Shown here piece after piece: positions 51,789 through 64,000 of a DNA stretch of 64,000 nt. Below the pieces are notes generated by a model. The model ran no database searches. It worked only from the letters and a program-made list of their open reading frames with translations, and was not told the DNA's origin. Both the position numbers and the translations under genes were made by a program. The DNA is taken from positions 21,705,592 to 21,769,591 of the forward strand of contig NC_135554.1 of assembly GCF_964340395.1 (NCBI RefSeq), written 5' to 3'. Each line of letters opens with the position of its first letter. Position 1 is the first letter of the stretch. The DNA is from Glandiceps talaboti. Taxonomy: Eukaryota; Hemichordata; Enteropneusta; Spengelidae.

Positions 51789-54236
51789 ATTTCTCAACTT
51801 GTTTAAAGTAAGAGAAAGATTGGTTGTAATATACCAAAATTCAGATAAACTTTTTTTAAATTCCTTAAATTTAATAATTTTCCATTTTCCAAATCCAAGT
51901 AGGAGCAGTATTATGAAGATTTTACTCACATGTTTCAATGGCATTAAATAATTTCTTTTTTTCATCAGCATCTTTGATGTAGACATCTATAAGTAAGCTA
52001 TACATCTCCGAGTGTACATTCTGGAACAGATATAAAGTATTGAGATTACTTTCCTTTATGTATGATAGCAATATATTTTCTTCACATATTGACTAGGATG
52101 TGGTTATACCAGAGAGATGGCATATTTTGAAAATTCAGAACAGAGTGGAAGAGAAATGGCAAAAGATAGTAAAACTTTTCTTCAGATTACTGACAAGTAC
52201 TGGCCACATATCAGTTCATCCTTGGTTGTATTTCCATCTCTGAATATTTTTATTTACAAAGTGACATTACATGCAAGTAGCTCCCTAAATGTTAGAACAA
52301 GGCAAGAAAGACTGCAGGGACAAACAACCCTCACTGCAGTAAAAGTGAACAAAATCTGATTTTACAACATTAACAAGTTAATACAATTAATTTTCAAATT
52401 AGTTTCTGAGGTCAAACTTGTATCAGAGGGGAGCGGAACAAACAGGACTCGGATGTCCTGCTGACGAAAATAATTAGTGTTATAAATTGTTTGCTTGTTG
52501 ATTCTTACCTCCATAGCTATTTGAAATCCATAAAAACATCTAGCTTCAGCTACTTGAACTTCTAAAGAAAATCTTTGTACAAGATTCTCTATAACAATTC
52601 CATCACTTGCGGCAAAAAACGCCAAAACATGTGAAATGAAATTCTTCTCTTGAGGCTAGTAAAGAGATGGAGGAAAAATTGTAGATTTTACAAGGGCATG
52701 TAGTCCTGATGTAAAATCATAATTATATGAGGGAGGATGAAGTGAGATAATTGGGTTGTTGTGAACTTGTCATTCTACAACAGACTGGGTACTATCAGAG
52801 ATTGTAAACTTTTCTTGTGTCAATCAAACTGGTTAAAAACTACCGATAGGTTTTGATTTGTTAGTTGTAAATAAATGGCAAAAATGGTCTAATGAAAATT
52901 ATGGACAGAAACTGTGTGTAGCCCAGACTTGACTATCTGGTTTACCAATAATGTATGCTGAGCCATACAGCTCTGTCAAGCTGGACAGTCAAGTCTTATG
53001 GCTAACAATTGTGTTCACTGACAAAGTGTATTTCTTTACTTGATGATCTGTACCTATCAATTCTAACTCACCTTGAGGGATTCCCAGTCATTTCCATCTT
53101 TTCCAAGATCTACTTCTTCGACCATCCAGAATGAAGCTGAAAGAAAATGTCGAGTTGTGAGATCATTACTGTCACTGGTATAGGTGTTAATGAAAAATGT
53201 TTGAACTTCTGGAATGTGTGAATGTCAATTCTTATCACATTTATTCACTCTGGCATTCAAACATCTTGATGAAATCTTATTTGTCTTGTAAAACATGTAC
53301 ATGTGTATTTAAGGATAAAAAAATAATATTATGTGATATTTTTGTACCGTTCTTTTTTCTGTACAAGGGTAACACTTGTAACAATGATGACATACTACAT
53401 CTCTGGTTACTATCATTGGCCATTATCCTCTGTTTTTCTTGTTGTTAGTTTTTACCTCATTACTCATTCTTCATTTATGGTGTTATTATTATACATGAAA
53501 TGTGTACATCATTACACTGTGAAAGTGTTGACCACAGACCGTGGCGGTATAAGGGGAAATCTTGTACCTCCATGCATAGACACTGTCCATGTTTGATCTA
53601 ACTGAAGGTGTGAAAGGTTTAGATTCAATATATGTCAATTCTGGTGTGAAAGTACTTGACAGTTATGTACATCTAACTGACCATGTTGTGTGTATTGATG
53701 TACATGATATGTAGTGTTATGCCTAGGAATATCCTTGTATATCACATCTTAAAAAAATATGTGCAAAGCAAAGATCTACCTTGTGCCTTCTTGTAAAAAG
53801 ACCACATATCCTGATACTTGATGGGAAAGACTACAAATCTTCCTAGACTAGGTTTAAGTAATGGTTCCTCTGCATCTAATTCTTTGGCAGTCTTTTGTGT
53901 AAGAGTTTCATGTACTGAATCTGTTTCTGAATGTGAATCATTCTCCGAGTCCGTTTCAACATGTACTGTTTGTTGTGATATCTGCATTAGAGATTCCTGT
54001 GAGGATAATGTTGAGATTTGTGACATATCCATAGTAAGCACTTCACTCTCAGTCCTAACAAGTGGGGTTTCTTTTTCTCCATCATCTTCATCATCACAAA
54101 CTGTGTCCCTTCTTTCTCCTCCATCAGTTCTTCTTCCACTTCCCTTCTCCTTCATATCAATTCTCATTGTGTCACCTTTTGGTTTCTCCAGGCATGTGCG
54201 TTTTGGTGGGGGCGGTTGTATAGCGTGGTTATTATC
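49967..54236 (-). CDS. Ribonucleoside-diphosphate reductase small subunit (R2, RRM2/RRM2B type)
   Basis: Exons in transcript order: 54236-53780, 53136-53072, 52655-52509, 52020-51930, 51581-51434, 50753-50483, 50122-49967. Phases agree. From the in-frame ATG at 54167 the protein has 421 aa. R2 provides the diiron-tyrosyl radical for ribonucleotide reductase. All metal ligands are visible in that numbering: D169 (FAASDG), E200 and H203 (ENVHSEMY), E263, E297 and H300 (DEGLHCDF), with the radical tyrosine Y207. The C-terminus ends FRLDVDF, the tail that docks to R1. About 100 N-terminal residues are acidic and serine/threonine-rich, longer than in human R2. No KEN box was seen, so S-phase degradation as in RRM2 is unproven. 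The open frame continues upstream of 54167 to an acceptor at 54236, so the true start may lie in an unfound exon. Confidence 0.95.
51720..51789. repeat. (TTG)n microsatellite
   Basis: About 22 TTG units in an intron of the R2 gene. Confidence 0.95.
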
Positions 54237-56572
54237 CTGGAATGCAAAACATACACTGCGATCAGTACCATATTTATGTAATCAAAGGTGTGTATTGCAT
54301 AGGCGATTCTGACACTGTCCCTGAACACCAGCGCTAAACACCGTAGAAGGAGAGGGATATTGTCAGCACGATCGAGTCCCGACTTACTCAGTCTGCAAGC
54401 ATCAACGTCATGTGTTATTAAGCTTTTGACCCAGACACAAACTTGAAAACTGTTACCTGAAATTTTCGGTGGCCATTTTGTTGTCGTCGTCGCGAGACAT
54501 ACAAGTCAGTGTTAGACAAAAAATACACAAAGTGTTCGTGGATCACACTTGTAACACCCCCCCCCCCCCCCGCATGAACACTTTCCTAAAAACATACGAG
54601 TTACCATGAATAGCGTGTCAACTCGATAGAGGTCGCCTCAATGAGAGGTCTCAAGTCAACGGTATCAGACGATAGGGTAAAGCGATTGGAAACATCTAAC
54701 GATTACTACACTAGTCGCAAAAAGCTGTACAAATCATCGATCACTATCTAGTATCATCTACATTTTTGTACCTACCAGAATTCTTAATTATTGTGTTTTC
54801 GGTGTCAAATGTCAAAAGGTACTGAGTGTAGAGTGAGTGTTACGTGTATCTGAGATGTGAAATACGAATGTTATATCACCTTTGTTTCGCTCATTATATC
54901 ACCACTGTGACAGCGCCCTCTTCGGTTTGGGTAAATTGCAATTTTTCACAGACTCAGGTCAAAAAATGTTGTTAATGCGGCTAATTTTAAACCACTATCA
55001 CTTCTTGTAAAGTTGTCTTTCGAGAATTTAGCACTATGACACCTCACTTCGTTCCTCTTGGTGCGAGTCCTGACTCAGACATTTAAATAACCTTTAACCC
55101 CCAACCGGCCTACTGGTGGACCAATCAAATCGTCTATACCAAGACAAGTTTGAACGTGATCGTGACAGAATGAATCACCTTTACTGGAGAGATTAGAAGT
55201 ATTTGCATACTATATTACTATTCAAAAAGAACAAATGCAGTCCAGTTTTTTCACATAAATCTCTTTAGATTCTTAGCAGATTGAACTCTAAACTTTTACT
55301 TTTGGCAGAGTTAGTTTTCCAGAGGTAAGCTTACTATCAGCCACAAACTGTACATTTCCTTAGAATTGAGCTATGTATTAAATAAGCTTACATGTAATTA
55401 TGCTTCACTCATCTTCCAAACGAGGAAAGTATGTCAACAAAGAAAGTGTGTGAAAAACACACTACAAATTTTTTCTGCAGTGTGTATTTTTACACAATCT
55501 TTTTATCTTCGTATATGTGCCGCCCTTTGGGGTGCATTTTCTAACCCATTTGTTTTAAAATGGGTGTGTTTTTTCGAGTTGAAGAGTCTAAAATTGGTTT
55601 GCTTGGTCTAAAATGTGGTCCACTGTCCTTACCAAATCGTAATTGCCATTAATTGCCAAAAATGTTGCCTCCTAAGGAAAATGTAGTTAGGTCTAAACTT
55701 TCATCTTTTAGAATCCTGTAATGGTCTGAAATGGGGTCTTGATTTTTGGTCAAAGTGGGTCTAAAATGGGGCCTGGGGTTTCCAGCACTGGCCACACACC
55801 CATACCAGAGTTGGCCACTGGTACCGCCCCCGGGGCAAGTTCATGCACTCGTCATTTGCAAGTCGTGCCGCTCCGCCCTCACCTCTATGAATGGGTTTGA
55901 CCGATGTGTGAGGGCGCCCGTCACGATGTACCTTACAGACAAATTGGGAATATGTTAAAGTAAATTCCATCCTTTAAAAAATTGTCTTGCAGAGATTGGA
56001 CATGGCTTGGGCAACTCATGCAGGTCTCTACTCAAAACCTGAATTAGATGTATGAATCTGACATGGGGAAATGTGTCATTTCATCGTCTGTAAAATTTAC
56101 TCAGATCTAGCAGTAAGCTTTTCCGTCGTTAATTCTCCTCATTTTGAACACAGATACGTACTAGTTGTATGAGGCTAGGCCTTTCATTTGTACATGTGTA
56201 TGCACATCAAACTTAACAACGTGTTCAAAGTATCATTTTGCAATACATTAACCATAGTGAAGTTTCAGAAGTTCATAATACTGTAACAGTATGTATTATG
56301 AATACTGAACTTTTCAGATCTTTGCGTCAGAGTTTAATGCACTTTCTTCAAGTTCTACTCACCGTATAATGAATTTGGCAACTTGGCGACTTTCCCCCTT
56401 TACCCATGCTTTGCCTTAATAACCCAAATGCATGTCAAGAACCCTGTTATACCTCGGGGTCTTTGGTGTATATCTTAAAATCGCACAACTCGACTACCTG
56501 TCGATCATTCTAGACTTAGTCTGATTTTCTTTTGTACGAGTCTGCGTTCGATACGTCTGAACACATCAGTAT
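54237..56572. other. R2 upstream region
   Basis: Contains an ATG in good context on the minus strand at about 54475 (AACAAAATGGCC) followed by a gtaaca donor, but its frame does not fit the R2 exon at 54236. It also holds a family-B-like MITE (about 55857-55945) and a C run at 54547-54562. Nothing else is recognised. Confidence 0.4.
55857..55945. mobile_element. Partial MITE related to family B
   Basis: The right part CGATGTGTGAGGGCGCCC followed by TACCTTACAGAC matches 41930-41970, and the left part has an inverse GCCCTCAC. The left terminus is lost or diverged. Confidence 0.55.
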
Positions 56573-57489
56573 GTAGTTCAATTGTTCGTATGATAATAAC
56601 TAAATTCTTTTAGTTAGATAGGCCTAAGATCCCACCCCACCCCACCCCTTTTTACTAAATTGGCCAACATTGAAAATGTTTCAAACAACATAATCACTTT
56701 CAAATCAGTATATAGTAGTATGTAGTGCTATGAATACAAAGCCGGTATGTAGTAGTATGTACTGCTATGAATACAAAGCCAGTATGTAGTAGTATGTAGT
56801 GCTATGAAAATAAAGCCAATATGTAGTAGTTTGTAGTGCTATGAATATAAAGCCAGTATGTAGTAGTATGTAGTGCTATGCCATAAAGCCAGTATGTAGT
56901 AGTATGTAGTGCTATGAATACAAAGCCGGTATGTAGTAGTATGTAGTGCTATGAATACAAAGCCGGTATGTAGTAGTATGTAGTGCTATGAATACAAAGC
57001 CGGTATGTAGTAGTATGTAGTGCTATGAATACAAAGCCAGTATGTAGTAGTATGTAGTGCTATGAATACAAAGCCAGTATGTAGTAGTGTGTAGTGCTAT
57101 GAATACAAAGCCAGTATGTAGTAGTATGTAGTGCTATGCCATAAAGCCAGTATGTAGTAGTATGTAGTGCTATGAATACAAAGCCAGTATGTAATGAGGA
57201 CAAATAGCTCTTTTATTTACATTTTTTTTATTTTAGTGCCATGCATTTACCATAGCAAAAATGCTTCTATTTCTCAATTTTACGACATTAAAAAAAAAAT
57301 ATTTGTATTTAGGGGTACACTCAGATCCATTAAAAAGTGAGATTTTTTTGTAGGATGAGAACTAAAATGACCCAACCCCCGTAAAAGAATTAGTTTTTTT
57401 TATCCTACAATGACTCACCCCCCCCCCTCCTCCCCACCTCGTAAAATCTTTTTTTATCCTACATAATTGAACTCTTGATCTCGCCCCTT
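56573..57489. mobile_element. MITE family A, copy 2, expanded by a 37-bp minisatellite
   Basis: The flanking segments match 5096-5537 in order (GAAAATGTTTCA, AGTGCCATGCATTTAC, AGATCCATTAAAA, and the right end TTGATCTCGCCCCTTA). The left end is degenerate. In place of one copy of the internal unit there are about 13 copies of a 37-bp unit, AGTAGTATGTAGTGCTATGA plus ATACAAAGCC(A/G)GTATGT, at about 56690-57195. Confidence 0.75.
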
Positions 57490-60400
57490 ACAATGACAAC
57501 CGTAATTGAAATCAGTGAAATTCCGGTTTGTTTGACACTTTTTATTGAACATGATGAAACATTGGGTCTTCTTCCACCAAAGATAACTCCGTGACGTCAC
57601 AGGTTGATGGATGTGAGTGATGTCCATGGATGCATGTATCGCTTTAATGATTACCTTCAGCATTGTAATGTGTATGAATAACTCAAGGTGTACTGTCTAT
57701 GTGTGTCAAGCTCAAATCTAACTTAACACAAGGTCATGTTAAGGTCACGTACATGCATGGATTCACAAGTAAAGACCGAAAACGCAAATACATGTACAGG
57801 TATACGAATCATTACACTGCAGAACAATGGGGTGATTAAAAAAAAAAGTTGCCGGGCTGTGACTTTTCGAAAATGGTACCAACTATTCAACAAACTCTAT
57901 TCTTATAGTGTGCTGTCTTTGGATCGCTGTCCTTTTACGTCTACGGGTATAGTATATCATAGATATTTGGCATATTCCCAGTGGAAATGGTTTGGGTTGT
58001 TACCTGCTGAGCTGAGTAAGTTCAGTGGCAGTTGACTCGCATACGTGGCCTGACACAGGTGTGTGAGTATGTGGAATGGGCCCTACCCATTTCTTATGGG
58101 GTCAACATTTTACACCAGCCTCCCAACATGTATTGTTCTGCACGAGTGTACATGTCCAGATTCTTTCACGTAGCGTAGTCCTCCAATAACAATCATATTT
58201 GAATATGAAAGTGGCAACGTCCCATAAACACTTGCGGTTTCACAAAATTCAAGTTAGCTATTACTGGTGACGACAAAGCCGGACGTTTACGCTCCGAAAC
58301 ATTCCAACATTTCTGGTATCACAAACCTAAACGCCTGAGTACTGCCCACTTTTGCGACTCCTCATCGCCACAGACAGCATTATTTCTGAATAGGTAAGTA
58401 TACGTAAGAGTTTAACATTCTAACGTTGTGTGTAATGGGTGGCCTGTAAGTTTTGTCGATGAAGGATCCACCCAAACCTTATATGCTCTGTCCACTGATT
58501 CACAATAACTTCACACTAAAATGTAGTTGACGTTAGTAATTATTAACCAACAAAGAGAAAGGGAATTCTCGACCCACCTTACGGATACGAAACATTGAAA
58601 CTCTTTTAGGCCGTGTTTTTTTACATTCCCTGACCTCAAGTGAACTTGACAGGTACGTCAATGTCTGACCAAGATCGTGAACTTGGACTGCGTTATCTAC
58701 ACTTCAACATCGAGGGTAATGGTTGGGAAGATCTATTTTACAATTGATATACCTGGGGATTTTTGGGTCACGAGATTGTTTGGGTTACGGTTGGTTTGTG
58801 CTCACCAGGGTAAACCAAACCGTACCAAATTGTCCTTGGTACAGACTAAGAGCGTCACCAAGCAGGAACATTTTAACTGAAAACAGCAAAATTAATGAAA
58901 GTCTGGTAAAAACCACCCCTTTGCCCTAGGCACTTTTATTTTAAGGTAAACACATTACTCATTAGTCAACATATCCTTGAGAAACCATTATACATAGTTG
59001 GTCGTCCGTGTGGAATTTGAGAACCCCACGTACAGGTTGGTGCAACATTAACAACCTGCTATGACCTAAATAAATGTGAATCTTACGTAATTAGCAGTGA
59101 AAGTTAGTATACCCTCCATTGTCAATATTTGCCATAAAGCTTGAATTGAATTCACGGTAAAGGTACTCGTAAACTTTTGAGTAAGACAAATCTATGAACA
59201 TATTCTCACAGCGTGGGTAATAAAACAAAAGTAAGCAGCTATAGATCAAATCACAGACAAGTAAGTTTACTTGTCTGTTGATCAGATGTATATCCGATAT
59301 TTTGGACATGATATTACGTTTGCGAATTTGATTGACTGTGTGTGTGACCTTTCCCACGGTAACAGCTGGACATTACAGGGGTATTATGTCAATATAGTGT
59401 TATAAAGTAAAACATGGAAACATTCCAGAAAAAAAGACGATAACTTAATACAGTCACCTCTTTGTGACTGATGCAGTAAGCTAAGTATACTGTATTCAAG
59501 TGTTTGCATTTCTATAATAGCCAGGGTCATGACGTCTTGTAGCCTACTGGGGACGCAGAATACAGACACTCGTTACAGTTGACTGCGCCTGTCCTCACAA
59601 GGAGATCCAAAACAACGATGACAGTTTTTTTGTTTTCTTTGTTTTGTTTTTATTGTAATTTCTAGTCCCAATAACCTGTTGATTCTTATGAATGTCGTGG
59701 TGAAAAACAGTATTCGAAATTGGATTAATTTATTCATCCAGAATTTAACCTATCTACTGACTTCGTTTGACCCCCCCCCCCCCACACACACACTACTGAT
59801 ACATACACTCATGGAAATTGTGAATGAGTGGCAGTGTAGGGGAATCACATATGACAGAGATGTGCCATCATGATACTGTGTATAGCCGAGGTTTCAAAAT
59901 ATGCATTGGTTCGGATTTATTATTCAATTGGTCTTCTTTTCCCAATTGGTTAAAATTTAGTCACTGTCCCTCTACTATCAGGGACCGTGATCTGATGTAG
60001 GAGTGCGGGTTGATTTCCTTCATACATTGTCGTTTTATTTTAAATTTTGTCGTTCTAGAAATTATACAAACGCAGACAGTATACGAGGGAAATAGCTAAA
60101 AACAAAGAAGAAGAAGGAAATCAAGCCATATTCCAACATTAGATTTTAATCAAAGTGGGGAAGGCAAATACCAAAATAGTCGCTAGATCGATTTGTGCTA
60201 GGTGGTATTACTTTTACTAGTAGGCATTACATCGGAAGGCTGTTTTTGCACCACGTTCTGTGTTTTTGTAGTACGTTTGACCAAATTAAAAAGAGCCAAA
60301 CTTTAATATACATTGTACTATAAATGGATCAGACAATCGTGTCTTGAATATCGCTCTATCTATGATTACCATGCACATGGTCATCAAATTGTTGAACTAA

Positions 60401-61249
60401 TCCGACCAATATCACATCAGAGCAATTTGTACATTTAGAGTGTTATCAACTTGCACCAGATGGAGGTTTGGGGGTTGGGTTACACGTACAGAGGTAAAAT
60501 ATGAGGATATATTGAGTTCATGGTGAAATAATGTCAGCATAGGTATGGCCATTTTTTAGATAAAAGATGACGATATTTGTTGCCGGATCAGTTTGACGAA
60601 AATAAGTCAACAACCACTTGATGTATCGCTATATGGTTTTCGACAGAGTTCCTCCGAGGGATTTATGTAGATCGAAAAGTGCATAGTAATAAATTGCAGT
60701 ATTCCATAGCACCAGTTCCTTCGACGATTTTTTTGCAAATTCAATTTTAATTTATGTAAAGAATGTCACAGTGGTCCTTCATGTTTTTAAAAACTTAGCT
60801 AGTAAATTAAAGTAGTCTCCCGAGGGAAAGGTGGATTTTCACATTCATCCGAGTCTTCAATTTTTTCAGTCACTCACCAAGAACAGTTTGTTTGTTGTTG
60901 TTGTTGTTGTTGTTGTTGTTTTATGTTTTTTTTAAGGTTATTTATTCAAATAAAGAATAGAAACAAGTTGTCCACAAGTCTATATCATCCATAGCAACGG
61001 TGATAATCATATATATTGCAACAAGGAAAGTTAACTGTACGTTTCTCTTTATTAAATATAACGTATGGGATGTATTTCAACACGATCAGTTGTTACCATT
61101 GGGGTAATATATTAAATAGCTCAAAAGAAAACGAAGTTGATGACACAAAAAACTGACCACCAGTTTGACTTTTTCAAAATCGATCAAGTGTGCCATGTAT
61201 GTCTTATATTTTCTAATAATTTGTTATTGTTTGTTTGGTTATATTGTAG
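57490..61249. other. Region upstream of the 289-aa gene
   Basis: No coding exon supported. A strong donor (GAATAG then gtaagtat at 58394) could end a noncoding first exon of the gene at 61257; this is inference only. A TTG run lies at about 60893-60920. Confidence 0.35.
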
Positions 61250-61256
61250 ACACACC

Positions 61257-62126
61257 ATGGCGAAGGGTAAAGTAGATAAGAAAACAAAAAATGGACCAGT
61301 GAAGAAGGCACCTGTTGCCAAACGTGATATGAAGACACAAACGACGAGAGATTTCTGTAGCCAAATAACTCGAAAAGAACTCGAGTCCGAAATGGCGGAA
61401 ATCAGTGCTCTCAAAATGACTGGTAAGGTCATGGAACATAACGGTTACAAAATCAGAAAACCCAAGCCATCCACCCGCGATGTTATGACGATGACGTCAC
61501 GTGACGTAGCTACCCAGGTGCACAGAGATACGCTTGCTGTTGTACACCAAGAAGTTAAGTTCCGTGGACAGAGTGAACAGGGCCCCATCATTGTAGCATT
61601 TAAACCTCAGAAACGCCGCCCTAAGTACCAGCGACCAAGGCCTCCTCAGCGATCAATCAAAACACAGACGAGCAGAGATTTTGGAGGCCAAGTCACAGCA
61701 CAAGAAATACGCCAGTCTTTCACCGAGGACATGGCAGGTGGCGAAAATGGTTATGTGGACTTACCATCTTCAAAAACGGAAGAAAAAGTCGCAGAGTCGG
61801 AAGCGAAAGAGGAGACGGTCTCGCAAACGATTGTGACGACAGCTACGGTTACCACGACGACGACGACGACAGAAGATGCTTCAGAGGAATGGAAATTAGA
61901 GGTTGTGGATGATGATGGCATGAATGCTACATTTGTTAAACACGACGATGAAGAAAATCTTATTCAGGACTCACAGACAAATGTCTTTACGAGCGGTGTC
62001 GATAATCCCGGCTACGATACACTCACGAAATCTGACGACATTGAGATAACGAATATAACGAATGGAGTGGAGACGGTTACTGTGGATGATGACGAAAATG
62101 AAGAGGAATTCTCAACATTTTTGTAA
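61257..62126 (+). CDS. Unrecognised basic-to-acidic protein with three TQTSRD-type repeats
   Basis: A 289-aa frame. The start ATG at 61257 has a good context (ACACCATGG) and follows an acceptor tattgtag ending at 61249; the open frame upstream of this is probably intron. Residues 1-155 are strongly basic and hold three copies of a motif: MKTQTTRDFCSQIT (25-38), VMTMTSRDVATQVH (76-89) and IKTQTSRDFGGQVT (134-147). Residues 160-289 are acidic, with a threonine run (TTATVTTTTTTTE). No signal peptide, membrane segment or enzyme motif. I do not recognise the family. The charge split and repeats suggest a scaffold or cytoskeleton-binding protein, but that is a guess. ATTAAA at 62206-62211 may be the polyadenylation signal. 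Confidence 0.75.
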   Translation: MAKGKVDKKTKNGPVKKAPVAKRDMKTQTTRDFCSQITRKELESEMAEISALKMTGKVMEHNGYKIRKPKPSTRDVMTMTSRDVATQVHRDTLAVVHQEVKFRGQSEQGPIIVAFKPQKRRPKYQRPRPPQRSIKTQTSRDFGGQVTAQEIRQSFTEDMAGGENGYVDLPSSKTEEKVAESEAKEETVSQTIVTTATVTTTTTTTEDASEEWKLEVVDDDGMNATFVKHDDEENLIQDSQTNVFTSGVDNPGYDTLTKSDDIEITNITNGVETVTVDDDENEEEFSTFL

Positions 62127-62336
62127 TATGAAGTATATATATTGTGTAACTGGAGTCCTGATGAAGGCTCAGTTGTAATCGTAACTGGAACGTTTAAAAG
62201 AATGTATTAAAATTGAAAATATCCGGTCTGTAAAATTAATGGAGTGGGAGATTGTGGTTACAGGTCACGTTTTTGAATTAACCTATAACCTTCATCAATG
62301 ATGGAAGTGTGTGGTGGTGGTGGTGGTGGTGGTGGT

Positions 62337-62373
<37 letters not shown>

Positions 62374-64000
62374 GGGGTCACAGTCATTTGTTATGAGTAT
62401 AATGGAATTTTACATTTTTGTGAATATATCAACCCAATTTAGGGTTTCACCGAGGGTTAGGGGGTTTCGTTCGAGTTAAACGTCTATATATGACGATGAT
62501 GACGACGACGATGATGATGATGGTGATGATGATGACTATTTTTTAAATGTCCAGGTTTCTGAAAAATTGAAACTCAAACCTACCTATGCACTAAGAGATG
62601 AAAATCTTAACTCATTCTTACTTTTATCATCGATGGAAACCGATCTGTAACCACTCAAGAAGACTTTTCCCGTACGCTTGTTACTGTGGTTTTTTAGCTT
62701 TGATTTTTATATAACGATTTTATATCATTTTTTACAATAATTATCTGTTATTGTTTTCTTTTTGTTGCCATTGGTGTCCAAAGGTTGGAAGTTTTACTAA
62801 AATATAAGTCTTTCAATACCCCGACGTTGTTATTTGCTATTTAATAACCTAATCGAGGATTTCATTACTTTTAAACTAGCACAGTAGACTTCGTCAGACC
62901 ACAGACTCGAGTTAGTTGTCTGTGATCAGACCTAAGACCACCAGACAACATGCAGTGACCACCAAATAATTGTTGTTTGGTGGTCTGAGGGTCAAACGCT
63001 TATTATTGACGTCACGTCGCAGTTCATCTTGATAGTATACGAGGGGGAAAAATCATGAAAAGGGAGCGTTCGCAGGACTGTAAGAAACCGTAGACGTCTA
63101 TGAAGTTTCGAAGTTTAGGTTGGTTGGTTCATAGAGACATAGACGTCGGACGTATGCGCTTGGTTGTTATTCTGATGACTCTTACTTGCTGAATAACGTA
63201 AACAAGTTAACTCTCTCCTCGAATTACAGCCCTGTTGTGTTCAGCAGTATCAGACTTCGATCATAAATACATGTATATGTAACATACAATCTTCTGGTGA
63301 ACGTTCCCTCAGCTAGTGACAAGTTCTGAACCGTGATCAATACTCTGATATGATAAACCAAATTTTTCGTTGAATCAAACCACCGATGATTTAAGTATAA
63401 TCCATGTTTTTTTTATTAGTTTTGTTATCATTACATGTAATATCAAACGTATAATGTGTCAAATACTGATAATTGACTGATAAATGCGTGTTCAACAATA
63501 ACACTGGTGTTATTTTGATACGTTTTTTCAATGATTTGTATTTTGTAATTTAGTTTAAAATGTAATTTGATACATAATTTACAATATATTCATGACTTTA
63601 CTTTTAATATACAAGTATTATCTTAAAATAAATATATAATCAAAAATATGCAAGTTATGTGATCCCAATTTCACAATCATAATTACTCAGACCTGTTATA
63701 ATTTTATATGCCACGTAGACTTTTTTTTTATATTTACAGTTTATAGTGTTTAGTAGATAAGTCCTGAATGAACCTCACTGCATGACCCACATAGATTTAG
63801 ATTATCACCAGACACCTGTTCAACATTTATGTGTTGTCGTACATTTTGCTCCATATAATGACAAATTCATTATAAGGTCTACGTTTATTTTCATAACAGT
63901 TTTGTCAAGACAGCGACCTGTCATGTTTAAACACTGCAAATCGAGTCACTGAGTCGCTGGCCTCGAGCTTCGTACTAAACAGTTTCTTGATGGTCGACCT
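62127..64000. other. 3' flank of the 289-aa gene
   Basis: Holds (GGT)n/(GT)n at about 62309-62370, a GAT/GAC triplet run at 62490-62534 and a small hairpin (GACCACCAAA against TTTGGTGGTC, about 62956-62985). No further gene recognised. Confidence 0.5.
62309..62370. repeat. (GGT)n(GT)n microsatellite
   Basis: About ten GGT units pass into about fifteen GT units, just downstream of the 289-aa gene. Confidence 0.95.

Noticed and set aside
53818-54312. 164-codon plus-strand frame
   Set aside because: Antisense shadow of the R2 N-terminal exon, whose reading is supported by the EEPLL and FVVFP blocks.
54456-54475. ATG in good context (minus strand) as first exon of the R2 gene
   Set aside because: It ends in phase 2 at its donor while exon 54236 needs phase 0; joining them gives a frame that soon stops. 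Kept only as an unresolved possibility.

Overview
The window is nuclear DNA of an invertebrate animal. It is AT-rich, its genes are split by GT-AG introns, simple repeats are very dense, and LINE, SINE and short inverted-repeat transposons are scattered through it. The gene set (SSUH2-like, CCDC24, a JHAMT-like methyltransferase, C1q, MTREX, ribonucleotide reductase R2) fits a marine deuterostome such as amphioxus or a hemichordate, or a lophotrochozoan. The sequence alone does not decide the species. All homology calls below rest on recognising protein motifs and on matching exon phases by eye; no search was run.

Layout. An SSUH2-like gene with zinc-finger-like CxxCxGxG repeats lies on the minus strand at 612-7123. 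A repeat-rich gap follows, with a 470-bp compound microsatellite at 8708-9176. CCDC24 is on the minus strand at 13997-19526 in nine exons (410 aa). Next come a SINE, a large inverted/tandem satellite (21460-22230) and the 3' half of a CR1/L2-like LINE (22246-23262). A four-exon methyltransferase gene is on the plus strand at 23745-26304 (272 aa). A gene-poor stretch at 26305-31156 contains a possible LTR remnant. MTREX (the Mtr4 exosome helicase) occupies 31157-47566 on the minus strand in 21 exons; their lengths sum to exactly 1038 codons plus stop. One of its introns holds a plus-strand C1q domain and a LINE tail. Ribonucleotide reductase R2 is at 49967-54236 on the minus strand, with all iron ligands and the radical tyrosine present. 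A plus-strand gene at 61257-62126 encodes a 289-aa protein that I do not recognise, with three copies of a TQTSRD-type motif.

The genes are unrelated housekeeping and accessory genes, and nothing suggests an operon or cluster. MTREX acts in nuclear RNA decay, R2 in dNTP synthesis, and CCDC24 is a coiled-coil protein of poorly known role. The more unusual material is in the repeats: several MITE families, some with readable target-site duplications; a foldback satellite next to a LINE; a copy of an SSUH2 exon inside the methyltransferase gene together with its flanking microsatellites; a duplicated 5' splice site in MTREX; and microsatellites that start at splice donors.
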